64,000 nt of DNA, from the NCBI GenBank assembly GCA_016218715.1, contig JACRDG010000106.1, positions 1-64,000 of the forward strand, in the 5' to 3' direction. Position 1 is the first letter of the stretch. Each line of letters begins with the position of its first letter. The notes under the pieces were generated by a model that saw only the letters and a program-made list of their open reading frames with translations, ran no database searches and was not told the origin of the DNA. Source of the DNA: Desulfomonile tiedjei (GTDB taxonomy: Bacteria; Desulfobacterota; Desulfomonilia; Desulfomonilales; Desulfomonilaceae). The position numbers and the translations under genes were made by a program. Shown piece after piece: positions 27,484-36,284 of the stretch.

Positions 27484-28009
27484 TACGAGTCCCTGGGCTT
27501 GACCGGAGTGCATTGTGCATGGGTATCGTTCCCAATAACGCTCGGCCTAACCCGAAAGGAGAAGAAGCAGATCGGGCTGCAGGCAACCGACGGCGTCGGT
27601 CTCCTCACGCCTCCGTGAGACGCACGGCAGGTCGCCAGGGGACGCGGAGCCCTCGGCGGAGCGGCACCATCGTTTGATATTCCCTGCAGCCGCCCGCGCA
27701 CTGACCTGCAGCAATCGGAATACCGTGTCCCCGCTCTCCAGCTCGGCGGGAGCTCACGGCTCACGCAGGAACGATCGTACAGGCCGTCAGGTTCGTTGTC
27801 AACTCGCATCGTCCCGAACTACGCAACTCCAGCTACCGAGAGCGATGCCAGCCGAACTTCACGAAGAAACGAAAGGAGCTGACCTTGTGACAAAACTTTG
27901 TTGTGAGATCTTCCTCAACCTCGACCGAATGTGATACGAATTGACCGTGCAGGGTGCACCGTGATAACGAAAGCAGCACGAGCGGCTCATCTGACGGGAG
28001 GGGGATTCA
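27484..28009. other. divergent intergenic region
   Basis: This 526-base region between the cyclase and an exported-protein gene has no supported gene. A candidate promoter with an internal dyad for the plus-strand gene lies at 27941-27968. Confidence 0.5.
27941..27968 (+). promoter_or_regulatory. candidate promoter with an internal dyad
   Basis: TTGACC (27941-27946) and GATAAC (27963-27968) are 16 bases apart, about 40 bases before the ATG at 28010. The spacer contains GTGCA-ggg-TGCAC (27947-27959), a perfect dyad placed where a repressor would block RNA polymerase. Confidence 0.5.
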
Positions 28010-28630
28010 ATGAACAGATCTGTGGTTGTCGCGATGACGGCGCTCATTCTCTTTACCTTCGGGCTTGTTGCACACAGCGAGATCACCGTCGAGAGTCCCC
28101 TCGGGGAAGTGGTCGTCTCATGCAGCGTTGCGGACTTGCGGGACTATGGCGGTGAAGGGAACCGGGACGGCCTGTACGTCACCAGGAAATATGGTTTCGT
28201 GATCTCCTACCCGAGCGGCTCAGGCTGGGAGCTGATCGACTCGCCCAAGATACCGGAGATGCACTATGAAGTTCCCGTGTTTATTCTCAGCACCCAGGTG
28301 ATAGATGGGTTCAGGGCGCACATCAGTGTATTCGTGGCGCGCCTACAGGACGACATGCCGATAAGCGCCTATATGGACACCTCCATGCTGTACCTCAAGA
28401 ACAGCGGACGCACGATCGTGGCTTCCAGGACCGATGATGCCACCTCAAGCGGGTACATTGAATCCATCGGCAGCGAGCAAGGCAAAGAGATCTCCACGAT
28501 TCAGCGCCTGGGGATTCGGAATAGGACGGCGTACATAGTTACGGCCAATATGCTCCCTGGGGACGCGACCTCTGCGAAGACGAAGAAGGACTTGGGTGAC
28601 ATACTCAACTCGTTCAAATTCCTCCGATGA
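28010..28630 (+). CDS. exported hypothetical protein
   Basis: The 206-residue product has a signal peptide (SVVVAMTALILFTFGLVAHS) and a mixed alpha/beta secreted domain. The segment KYGFVISYPSGSGWELIDSP followed by a long strand-helix pattern ending KDLGDILNSFKFLR resembles PsbP/lipoprotein-type domains that bind small ligands or stabilise complexes, but I cannot assign a family. The ribosome site GGGAGGGGG precedes ATG 28010. A promoter candidate with a dyad lies directly upstream. It may be linked to the adjacent signalling genes, but nothing in the sequence proves it. Confidence 0.65.
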   Translation: MNRSVVVAMTALILFTFGLVAHSEITVESPLGEVVVSCSVADLRDYGGEGNRDGLYVTRKYGFVISYPSGSGWELIDSPKIPEMHYEVPVFILSTQVIDGFRAHISVFVARLQDDMPISAYMDTSMLYLKNSGRTIVASRTDDATSSGYIESIGSEQGKEISTIQRLGIRNRTAYIVTANMLPGDATSAKTKKDLGDILNSFKFLR

Positions 28631-28723
28631 CCTGCCGTCACGCCCCTGACCGGACCGCGATGGAGTGACTCATGCATGGGTCCCGGCACCTTGGGTCCGC
28701 TCCTTCGTAGTGCGGGTACTACT

Positions 28724-28752
28724 TTGACATGCTCAGGTACTTCGTGTACCCT
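28724..28752 (+). promoter_or_regulatory. weak candidate promoter
   Basis: TTGACA at 28724-28729 is followed after 17 bases by TACCCT (28747-28752). The -35 is perfect but the -10 matches only three bases. A GGTAC-ttcgt-GTACC dyad overlaps the spacer. It would serve the kinase-receiver gene at 28838. Confidence 0.35.
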
Positions 28753-28837
28753 GGTGTGCGGACGTGGTTCCGTCGTCCCATCCATCACATTCCCAGTCAC
28801 CGCAGCGTAATAGCCGGCACCGTCGAGAGCGAAGCCC

Positions 28838-30592
28838 ATGAGGGACAATGACAAATCCAAGGAAGAACTCCTCAACGAACTCAAAGAGTTGCGCAAGCGC
28901 GTCACAGATCGCACTCGGTCCGAAAGACGCTACAAACATGCGGACGGGACCGCGCGGGAGTTGTTGGAGACTTCTGTGGACATGTTCGTGGCCATGCCCT
29001 GCGGCCTCTTCGTATACCAGTATCAGCCGCCCAACGAGCTCTTTCTCCTCAACGGCAACCCCGAAGCCAAACGTCTCACCGGCATAGGTGTGGAAGAGTG
29101 GCGAGGGGAGGAATTCGACGAAATGTGGCCCAATGCCCGGAGCCACGGTCTTACTGCCGCTTTCCTGAAGACCATGGAGACCGGCCAACGCTTCGAGACG
29201 GACGACGGAATCTTCAGAACCGGTGCGATGGAGCGTGTGTTCAGGATTCAAGCCTTTCGTATGCCCGTGGACCGGTTGGGCGTGACGTTCGAACCGGTGC
29301 CGGCAGCGCGCAGCGCGAAGATCCTCGGCTTCAGGGCCGGCAGGCAGGGAGGATCTCTGCAAGAGGACCGGGGCCGTGAGTATCAGGACACAGTCGACGA
29401 ACTGCAAGACGAGCTCGCACGGCGGAAGTCCGCAGAAGAACTGCTCATTCAAGCAGACCGATCCGCCACTCTCGGCGACTGCGCAATGACTTTGGCCCCC
29501 AAGCTAGCTCGATTGCTTCGGACGATCGCTGAGGAGGGTGAGACGGCTCTGTCGGCCGTTCGATCCAACCAACCCCAGGAAGCTCAGCGATTGCTCCAGC
29601 AGCTGACGGACAAAGCCCGAGAGGCAGACCAGGTGCTGGCGCCCATCCCCAAGCTCGCCGCCTCCCTTGCCGCCGACCACGCCTTCTCCGGTACAGTCTT
29701 TGACCTCACCCGTGCCGCGATGCAGGGCCTCGAATTGGCCGACTTCTGGTGGGACACCAGGCCTTGGAAAGATAGGGTGACGGTCGCGCTCGAGGTGGAT
29801 CTCACTCCTGGGTGCCACGTCGAGGGAGAAGAAGGTGAAATAGTCGAGTTGGTATTCCACCTGGTCAAGAACGCTATTGAGGCGATCTCCCGGCGCGGCA
29901 CCGTCAAGGTTAAGACCGCGGTGGTTTCGGAGCAGGTCGTGCTCGAGGTAACTGACGACGGCATGGCCATCCCCAAGGAGCATGTACGGGTGATGTTCTC
30001 GCCCCTGTGGACTACCAAGGGAGCAGGCCGGAGAGGCATGGGATTGGCTCGGGTGTCAACCGTGGTCCGTCATCACGGAGGAGGAATTTCAGTCGAGAGC
30101 AAAGCAGGGAAAGGAACCTCCGTCACCGTCAAGTTTCCGTTGGCCGAGGACATCCTGGAAGTAGATACGACCGAAGTGTTCGTGGATGCCGTCGCTCCAC
30201 TTCGAATCCTCATTGTTGACGACAAGATTTCCACGGCACGACTCCTTGAACGAGGCTTGTCAAAATTCGGTCATCGGGTCCATTCCGGGTCTTCCAGTGA
30301 GCAGGCAATGGAAATTCTCCAACGGGAAGAGTTGGATCTGGTGATCTGCAACCTCACCATGCCCGAGTCGGAAGGATGGGAGTTGGCCACGCGGCTTCAA
30401 GAGCGATCGCGGGAAAAGAGCATTGCCAGGACGCCCTTTCTCCTGCTCGTGGAAGAGGGAAGAAAGAACAAGACGTCTGAGGAGTTGGCTGAATACGGGG
30501 TGGATCGAGTCGTACCGAAACCCATCAATATTGCCGAATTGATAGCAATCGTGCGAGGGTTTGTCCGGACAGTCCCGACGGGGATGCCTTGA
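28838..30592 (+). CDS. kinase-receiver hybrid lacking both phosphorylation residues
   Basis: The 584-residue protein begins with a coiled-coil and a PAS-like domain (about 40-165), then a second coiled-coil and a dimerisation helix. The usual A-H-E-(I/L)-x-N phosphoacceptor motif reads TLAPKLARLL, with Pro221 in place of His. The ATPase domain keeps an N box (LVKNAIEAI), a G1-like DDGMAIP and a G2-like GRRGMGLA. The C-terminal receiver (about 450-575) keeps the acidic pair VDD and the Lys in VVPKPIN. Its phosphoacceptor Asp is Asn505 (VICNLTMPES). It is therefore likely a pseudokinase/pseudoreceiver that binds ATP or partners. It lies between an exported protein gene and an ankyrin gene on the same strand. 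Confidence 0.85.
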   Translation: MRDNDKSKEELLNELKELRKRVTDRTRSERRYKHADGTARELLETSVDMFVAMPCGLFVYQYQPPNELFLLNGNPEAKRLTGIGVEEWRGEEFDEMWPNARSHGLTAAFLKTMETGQRFETDDGIFRTGAMERVFRIQAFRMPVDRLGVTFEPVPAARSAKILGFRAGRQGGSLQEDRGREYQDTVDELQDELARRKSAEELLIQADRSATLGDCAMTLAPKLARLLRTIAEEGETALSAVRSNQPQEAQRLLQQLTDKAREADQVLAPIPKLAASLAADHAFSGTVFDLTRAAMQGLELADFWWDTRPWKDRVTVALEVDLTPGCHVEGEEGEIVELVFHLVKNAIEAISRRGTVKVKTAVVSEQVVLEVTDDGMAIPKEHVRVMFSPLWTTKGAGRRGMGLARVSTVVRHHGGGISVESKAGKGTSVTVKFPLAEDILEVDTTEVFVDAVAPLRILIVDDKISTARLLERGLSKFGHRVHSGSSSEQAMEILQREELDLVICNLTMPESEGWELATRLQERSREKSIARTPFLLLVEEGRKNKTSEELAEYGVDRVVPKPINIAELIAIVRGFVRTVPTGMP

Positions 30593-30794
30593 CCGACTCC
30601 GGGCAGGAAAAGAGTTGCAGTGGAAGGTTCTTACAGGAAGGACGATCGCTCCTGCGGGAGTAGGACCGGATCGAGACGCTGCCCCGCGTGCGAGCGCGAT
30701 AGCGTGGGCCTTGGACGAAGAGAGACAGCCGGTCAGCTCTTGAAAGCATTCTGTGAAAGGCTTGGGGCGATCCGCGGTACGGTTTGGCGCAACC

Positions 30795-31901
30795 ATGGTA
30801 CATGAACTCATACGTGCGGTTCAGGATGGAGATACCGAAAGGGTGGACCAACTTCTGAACGAGGGGCACGATGTCAACGGGTGGGACGACGCCTTTCGAG
30901 GTACCCCTCTCATCTACGCGGCACTTCACGGATCCGTGCAAATGGTGAAGTGGCTGGCGCAGAGAGGCGCGGACGTCCACGCAGCGAACAGGCGCGGCAG
31001 GACTGCGCTTATCAAAGCGGCCTCACAAGGGCACTCCCGGGTGGTCGAGGTCCTTCTCGAAGCCGGTGCGGCCCTCGAAGCGCGCGACACCTTCGGCCGA
31101 AACGCGTTAATGGAAGCCTCGCGCGGCGGTCATACGGAAACGGTGCTGACGCTCCTTGAGAGAGGCGCTGACATCGAGGCCTGCGACAAGATGGCCAGGA
31201 CCTCTCTCATGCTCGCAGCCGGTGAAGGTTTCCTGGAATTGGTGCGGACCCACCTGGAAGAAGGTTCAGACGTCAACCGGTCTGACAAGGTCGGCTGGAC
31301 CGCTCTTCATCGGGCTGTCTTCGAGGGTCACCGTGAGGTGGCAGAGCTGCTTCTCACATGGGGAGCTAACATCGATGCGCCGGACGCAGCAGGTCGTACC
31401 TCGTTACTGGTGGCAGCACGTATCAGGGACCCGGAAATGGTAGCGATGCTGCTGAAGAGAGGTGCAGATCGCGAAAAGAAAGACAACTCCGGCTGCACGC
31501 CCCTTTTTGTCGCGGCCCTGATGGACGATGCTGCGACGGCAAAACTGCTCCTGGACGCGGGCGCGGAGATCGACTCACGGGACAATACCGCGCGAACGCC
31601 CCTTATGGTCACCTGTTTCAGAGGGTGCCTGGATGCGCTTCGTCTTCTCTGCGGGGCCGGAGCGGACTTGTACGCAGAGACCGGTGAGGGTTATTCCGCG
31701 ATGCTCAGCGCCTGTGTCGCAGGGAAGCCTGATGCCGTGGATCTGCTTCTCGACAGTGGATTCGACGTCAATACAACAAATTCAAGAGGCTATACCGCGT
31801 GCATGGTGGCTTCACTGGCAGGCCACAAGGAAGTGGTAAACCTTCTACTCAGCCGTGGGGCTTTCTTGCCCACCACCGGCATGGACCGCCCGGAGACCTG
31901 A
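30795..31901 (+). CDS. ankyrin repeat protein
   Basis: The 368-residue product is almost entirely ankyrin repeats. A capping repeat (VHELIRAVQDGDTERVDQLL) is followed by about ten 33-residue units such as GRTALIKAASQGHSRVVEVL and GWTALHRAVFEGHREVAELL. There is no signal peptide or membrane helix, so it should be a cytoplasmic protein-binding scaffold. The start is uncertain: ATG 30795 begins the repeat cap but has a poor ribosome site, and a GTG at 30753 would add 14 residues. It lies 202 bases after the pseudokinase gene on the same strand and may act with it, which is inference. Confidence 0.9.
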   Translation: MVHELIRAVQDGDTERVDQLLNEGHDVNGWDDAFRGTPLIYAALHGSVQMVKWLAQRGADVHAANRRGRTALIKAASQGHSRVVEVLLEAGAALEARDTFGRNALMEASRGGHTETVLTLLERGADIEACDKMARTSLMLAAGEGFLELVRTHLEEGSDVNRSDKVGWTALHRAVFEGHREVAELLLTWGANIDAPDAAGRTSLLVAARIRDPEMVAMLLKRGADREKKDNSGCTPLFVAALMDDAATAKLLLDAGAEIDSRDNTARTPLMVTCFRGCLDALRLLCGAGADLYAETGEGYSAMLSACVAGKPDAVDLLLDSGFDVNTTNSRGYTACMVASLAGHKEVVNLLLSRGAFLPTTGMDRPET

Positions 31902-31989
31902 TGCCAGCTCGCAGTTCAAAATAATCTGGGGTGAATTTCTTGCACAGACAAGTTCCCACCAGAGTTACACTTTGGATTGAGACCTGGTT

Positions 31990-32421
31990 TCATCCTTCCT
32001 GGGGGCCGTTCGAGCCCTGGAACCTCTCGTTTTCCTCTCGGCACGACTTCTTCTTGTATGCGTCTTGAATCTTGTACAGCAAATCGTCGATGTCCGCGGG
32101 TTTCATCAAATAATCGAACGCGCCCAGCTCCATCCCTTCCATGGCCACTTCCATGTCCGCGTGACCGGTGAGCATGATGACTTCAGAGCAAGGCCGAATC
32201 TTCTTGATCGCTTTCAGGGTCTCTATGCCGTCCATATCGGGCATCTTGACATCGAGTACCACGACGTCAATGGGCTGCTGGGTAACCGTTTGAATGGCTT
32301 CTCTTCCTCCGGAAGCGGCAATCACGTCCAGTTTACGCTTCCTGAGCCTCTTGACCAGGGTTTCAAGAAAATCCTTTTCGTCGTCCACCAGGAGCACGCG
32401 GAGAGCGTCCACTTTCTTCAC
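31990..32421 (-). CDS. single-domain response regulator (CheY-like)
   Basis: The 143-residue product is one receiver domain: acidic pair in LLVDDEKDF, phosphoacceptor Asp in VVVLDVKMPDMDG, the Thr of IMLTGHAD and the Lys of LMKPADIDDLL. A short basic tail (YKKKSCREENERFQGS) follows. With no output domain it must work by phosphotransfer or protein contact. It faces the PEP-synthase-like gene across 369 bases, and the histidine kinase at 23229 is the nearest intact donor candidate. GTG 32421 has AAGG five bases upstream. Confidence 0.92.
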   Translation of the reverse strand: MKKVDALRVLLVDDEKDFLETLVKRLRKRKLDVIAASGGREAIQTVTQQPIDVVVLDVKMPDMDGIETLKAIKKIRPCSEVIMLTGHADMEVAMEGMELGAFDYLMKPADIDDLLYKIQDAYKKKSCREENERFQGSNGPQEG

Positions 32422-32790
32422 CTCTGCCTTCAGGTCTGCGTCAACTTGCCATCCAGCTCTTGCAACCCGCGCTATCTGGTCGGCGCATCGGCAGTTCCGG
32501 ACTCAGACCCTGTTCGTGCAGCCTCGACCGAACCATAGCGGGTGCGCATCATCGCCGCCAGCGATCGTGCATTCGGCTGGGAGTATACCGTCGTTTCATT
32601 CCGGTGGCAAGTGTGACCTGTTTTCCGGCTCCGGAGAGACGAACCGGGGAGCCCATGTTTATCGAGAGAAGAAAACATTTCGCGGCAATTCACCCAATGC
32701 TATACTGGGGCCCACCCAAGATGGGATCATGCTTAATTCGCTTCAGCATAAGAGCGAATCGGTTGGAATCAATCGCAAGAGAGCGAAACA
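32422..32790. other. divergent intergenic region
   Basis: This 369-base region separates the response regulator (minus) from the PEP-synthase-like gene (plus). It includes an extended -10 promoter at 32698-32706 and an ATTCGCT...AGCGAAT dyad at about 32737-32760 in the predicted leader. No gene was found. Confidence 0.5.
32698..32706 (+). promoter_or_regulatory. extended -10 promoter for the PEP-synthase-like gene
   Basis: TGCTATACT at 32698-32706 combines an extended -10 TGn with TATACT (five of six). The -35 region (TTTCGC) is poor, as is usual for extended -10 promoters. Start of transcription would be about 80 bases before ATG 32791. Confidence 0.5.
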
Positions 32791-35418
32791 ATGCGAAGAC
32801 TCGCTCAGCTCGTTCGGAAATACCTCTTAAGAGAAGGCAGAGGCCCGACGTTCTCGCCCGAGGCGATTCAGGAACTTCGTGCCCAATTCTCCAATCGTTA
32901 TCATAACTTCAAATTGCTTATCACCGCCAACAATAAGGCGCTCGAGATCATGACCGACCTCGAGAAAACCCTCGCCGGCAATCAGCCTTTCGGGATCTCG
33001 TTCATCCGGTCCCACTGCACGGCCATCAGCGTGAATGTCTTCAGGATGATAAAACATCTTGATGAGTTAGCCCCAGGAAAGTATACGCTGCTTCTGGACC
33101 GCTTCAAGATCGTTCAGGGTCGCATCAATGAAGCTCTCGTGCGGAAAGGACCTTCCGAAGAAGGTCCGCTGGTGGTGCCATTAAGGCAGGTCACCATCGA
33201 CATGGCGGATCAGGTCGGCGCGAAAATGGCCAATCTTGCGGAGATCAAGAATAAGCTCGGCCTGTCCGTGCCGCCGGGTTTTGTCGTGACAGCCCGGGCC
33301 TATCAGCACTTCATGCAACACGAGGAACTGAAAGCCGAGATCAAGCGCCGCATTCAGGCCACCGATGTGGAAAACATAAGCGATCTCTACCGCCTCAGTT
33401 CAGACATTCAGCGCCTGATGATAGGGGCTCCCGTTCCCGAAGAGGTCGAAAAAGCCCTCTTCGATGCCTATCACGAAATAGAACAGGAAGCGGGAGCTGG
33501 TGTCAAAGTGTCCGCACGGAGCAGTGCCCTGGGAGAGGACGCGGCAGGGATGTCCTTTGCCGGCCAGTTTCGATCCATCTTGAATGTCGGCGAAGAGAGC
33601 CTCATTCAGGCGTTCAAGGAAGTGGCATCGAGCAAGTACGGCCTCCCCGCGGTCACGTACCGCCTCAACCGCGGGATACCCGACGAAGACGTGTCCGTCT
33701 GCGTTGGCTACATGGCCATGATCGACGCGAAGGCCGGCGGCGTGATGTACTCCAGCAACCCGCTCAATATGCGCGACCGCTCCGTCATGATCAACGCGGT
33801 GTGGGGCCTGCCGAAAGCTGTCGTGGACGGGAGCGTGGACCCTGACGTCTTTGTGGTCTCCCGGACTGACCCGCGGACGATTCTCGAGAAATCGATCAGG
33901 GTCAAGCCTCAGCAGTACATCTGCTTTCCGGATGAAGGCGTCTGCCGCATGGAACTCACCGGTGACCGGAGCACCGATCAGTCCATCAGTGACGATGAAG
34001 CCCTTGCATTGGCTTCTCACGCGGAGAAACTCGAAGCACATTACGGCGTTCCGCAGGATATCGAGTGGGCCATCACCGCGGACGGGTCGATCTTCATCCT
34101 TCAGTGCCGTCCGCTGAAGCAGTTCGAGTTCGTCGAGACCGCTTCTCCCGGGCATTCCCCTCGCGAAGTGGACGCTCCGGTTCTGCGGACCGGCGGGGTG
34201 ACTGCGTCCTCCGGAGTGGGGAGCGGCCCGGTGTTTGTCGTGCGGAGCGATGTGGATAAGTTGAGGTTTCCCCAAGGAGCAGTGCTGGTGGCCTCACAGC
34301 CCCTCCCCTCGTGGGCGCCGATCCTGGGACGCGCGGCCGCTGTGGTAACCGAGGTCGGGGGCGTGACCGGCCATCTCGCGAATGTCGCCCGCGAGTTTGG
34401 TGTTCCCGCCCTGTTTGGCCTGCCCGACGTGACCCAAACCCTCAAGCCGGGTGAAGTGATCACGGTCGACGCGTACGGCAGGACCATCTATCAAGGCCGT
34501 GTGGAATCGCTACTGGCGGTGTCCGAGGAAAAACCGGCCCTGATGAAAGGGAGCCCGGTGTACGAGATTCTCGAACGAGCTGCCGGACACATTGTGCCGC
34601 TGAATCTGCTCGACCCCGACTCTCCGGAGTTCCATCCAAAAAACTGCGAGACGCTCCACGACATCACGCGGTTTGTCCACGAGAAGTCAGTCCAGGAGAT
34701 GTTCAACTTCGGCAAGGAGCACAATTTCTCAGAGCGTTCCAGCAAGCAGTTGTTTTACAACGTGCCCATGCAGTGGTGGATCATCAATCTGGACGACGGC
34801 TTCAAGGGTGAGGCCGCAGATCGATTCGTCCGTCTCGACAATATCGCGTGCATCCCGATGCTCGCCATCTGGGAAGGAGCTGTCGCAGTCCCGTGGGAAG
34901 GACCTCCCGCGGTGGATGCCAAGGGTCTCATGACGGTGCTGCTTGAGGCCACCACGAATACTGCGCTCGACCCGACCATGGCGTCACCGTACGCGGCCCG
35001 CAACTATTTCATGATCTCAAAGAACTTCTGCAGCCTGTCTTCCCGCTTCGGATTCCATTTCTCCACAGTGGAAGCCCTGGTGGGCGAGCGTGCCCTGGAG
35101 AACTACATCAGTTTTTCCTTCAAAGGAGGCGCGGCTGACGTTATACGCCGTGTGCGCCGTGCCGCGTTTGTACGGGAGTTCCTCGAACGATTCGGGTTCC
35201 GCGTCCAGATCAAGGAAGACAGCGTCCTCGCCCGCATCGAAGGGCGTGACGAGGAGTATATGAAGGCCAGGCTCAGAATCCTCGGATACCTGATCATGCA
35301 CACGCGGCAGCTCGACATGGTGATGAACAACGAAGCGGAAATCATGCGGTACAGGGCGAAATTCCTCAAAGAGATCAACGAGATCCTCGCTTCCGGCGCT
35401 GAGGCCCCGAAAGCCTGA
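32791..35418 (+). CDS. PEP-synthase-like phosphotransferase without the usual C-terminal barrel
   Basis: The 875-residue protein has an unusual helical N-terminal region (1-125). An ATP-grasp pyruvate-phosphate-dikinase-type domain follows (about 130-455), with KMANLAEIKNKLGLSVPPGF, VSARSSALGEDAAGMSFAGQ and DIEWAITADGSIFILQCRP. A swivelling phosphohistidine domain comes next (about 465-575) with TEVGGVTGHLANVAREFGVP, in which His is the phosphocarrier. The TIM-barrel that binds PEP or pyruvate in PpsA/PpdK is not seen. Instead there is a roughly 290-residue domain (SPYAARNYFMISKNF, RGTAHT-free helical end) that I cannot name. Acceptor substrate is unknown, with rifampin-phosphotransferase-like enzymes as a precedent for changed acceptors. 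ATG 32791 follows GAGAGCGAAACA. Confidence 0.8.
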   Translation: MRRLAQLVRKYLLREGRGPTFSPEAIQELRAQFSNRYHNFKLLITANNKALEIMTDLEKTLAGNQPFGISFIRSHCTAISVNVFRMIKHLDELAPGKYTLLLDRFKIVQGRINEALVRKGPSEEGPLVVPLRQVTIDMADQVGAKMANLAEIKNKLGLSVPPGFVVTARAYQHFMQHEELKAEIKRRIQATDVENISDLYRLSSDIQRLMIGAPVPEEVEKALFDAYHEIEQEAGAGVKVSARSSALGEDAAGMSFAGQFRSILNVGEESLIQAFKEVASSKYGLPAVTYRLNRGIPDEDVSVCVGYMAMIDAKAGGVMYSSNPLNMRDRSVMINAVWGLPKAVVDGSVDPDVFVVSRTDPRTILEKSIRVKPQQYICFPDEGVCRMELTGDRSTDQSISDDEALALASHAEKLEAHYGVPQDIEWAITADGSIFILQCRPLKQFEFVETASPGHSPREVDAPVLRTGGVTASSGVGSGPVFVVRSDVDKLRFPQGAVLVASQPLPSWAPILGRAAAVVTEVGGVTGHLANVAREFGVPALFGLPDVTQTLKPGEVITVDAYGRTIYQGRVESLLAVSEEKPALMKGSPVYEILERAAGHIVPLNLLDPDSPEFHPKNCETLHDITRFVHEKSVQEMFNFGKEHNFSERSSKQLFYNVPMQWWIINLDDGFKGEAADRFVRLDNIACIPMLAIWEGAVAVPWEGPPAVDAKGLMTVLLEATTNTALDPTMASPYAARNYFMISKNFCSLSSRFGFHFSTVEALVGERALENYISFSFKGGAADVIRRVRRAAFVREFLERFGFRVQIKEDSVLARIEGRDEEYMKARLRILGYLIMHTRQLDMVMNNEAEIMRYRAKFLKEINEILASGAEAPKA

Positions 35419-35474
35419 TACGTGGTCGAGCGTCCCTCACGCTCGGCAACGCATCTACACCCCTGAGACAGCCA

Positions 35475-35498
35475 CAGTGGGGCCGGCATCTTGCCGGT
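35475..35498 (+). repeat. REP-like palindromic element, family 1, copy 3 (partial)
   Basis: CAGTGGGGCCGGCATCTTGC plus CGGT equals the central 24 bases of the 20498-20529 copy. Flanks diverge, so this is a trimmed copy. It lies after the PEP-synthase-like gene. Confidence 0.8.
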
Positions 35499-35503
35499 GA
35501 TTT

Positions 35504-35537
35504 CCCTCTCCCTTTGGGAGAGGGTTGGGTGAGGGTT
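35504..35537. repeat. CCCTCTCCC/GGGAGAGGG hairpin element
   Basis: CCCTCTCCC (35504-35512), a TTT loop and GGGAGAGGG (35516-35524) form a perfect stem, followed by TTGGGTGAGGGTTC. A related sequence in opposite orientation is at 7499-7540. It follows directly on the family 1 repeat, suggesting a mosaic of intergenic repeats. Confidence 0.65.
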
Positions 35538-35681
35538 CTACAACCCAGTTTGGACCGATTCGTGCTGCGATTTCTCGTACGGCCCGAATTTGAGACACTT
35601 CGTCAAGCTCAGGTCAGGGGAACAAAGGTCTTCTCTGGTGGACAGAATGGGTAGGACGTAAGCGGCTGAAGGAGAAGCTTG

Positions 35682-36068
35682 ATGGAAACCGCAAGGACCT
35701 TAGCCAGGATTATTGGGCCGATCCAGGTTATCGCTGCGATAGGCCTTGTTCTCAACCGGGAAACCGGTCAACGCCTGATTGAAGAGTTCAGCAAGAGTGC
35801 CTCTCTCTGCTATTTGGGAGGGTTCATGGCGCTCCTGCTGGGTCTCGTGATACTGGAATTTCATCATACCTGGGAGGCCCGCTGGCCGGTAATTATTACA
35901 CTTATGGGTTGGCTTTCCGTTGTAAAGGGCGTGGCTCTCGTAGCCTTCCCAGGAGCGACCGTGAGTCTCTGGCATCCATTGTTGGGGACCACTACCCCCT
36001 TGCTCGTCGCCGCGGCAATACATCTCGTTGTCGGTGCCTTCTTGACCGTTAAGGGATACTGGGGTTAG
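35682..36068 (+). CDS. small integral membrane protein
   Basis: The 128-residue product has four hydrophobic helices (ARIIGPIQVIAAIGLVL; SLCYLGGFMALLLGLVIL; WPVIITLMGWLSVVKGVAL; LLVAAAIHLVVGAFLTVKGY). No family was recognised beyond a general small membrane protein pattern. ATG 35682 follows AAGGAGAAGCTTG. Its function is unknown. Confidence 0.65.
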   Translation: METARTLARIIGPIQVIAAIGLVLNRETGQRLIEEFSKSASLCYLGGFMALLLGLVILEFHHTWEARWPVIITLMGWLSVVKGVALVAFPGATVSLWHPLLGTTTPLLVAAAIHLVVGAFLTVKGYWG

Positions 36069-36205
36069 CCCCGACGTCGACCTCAAAGTACGTCCGTGTC
36101 CGCCGAGCGGCTGATTGGCCGCATTCCACCTTCCATGATGCAGTACCCAGTGGTATATATCTGGGGACTTGGCGTGATGAAAATCCCGGGAGCGTACGAG
36201 CCGCC

Positions 36206-36252
36206 GAATGACGGGAGCGGTGCGGTCTGCAGGCGGTCGCCGCGACCTACGC
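36206..36252 (+). repeat. palindromic element, family 2, copy A
   Basis: GAATGACGGGAGCGGTGCGG and the following CGGTCGCCGCGACCTACGC match 37584-37630 at most positions, with a one-base length difference. It lies just before the DUF2284 gene. Confidence 0.75.
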
Positions 36253-36284
36253 GTGCTTCTCGGGTAAGGAAAGGAAGAAGTCTT

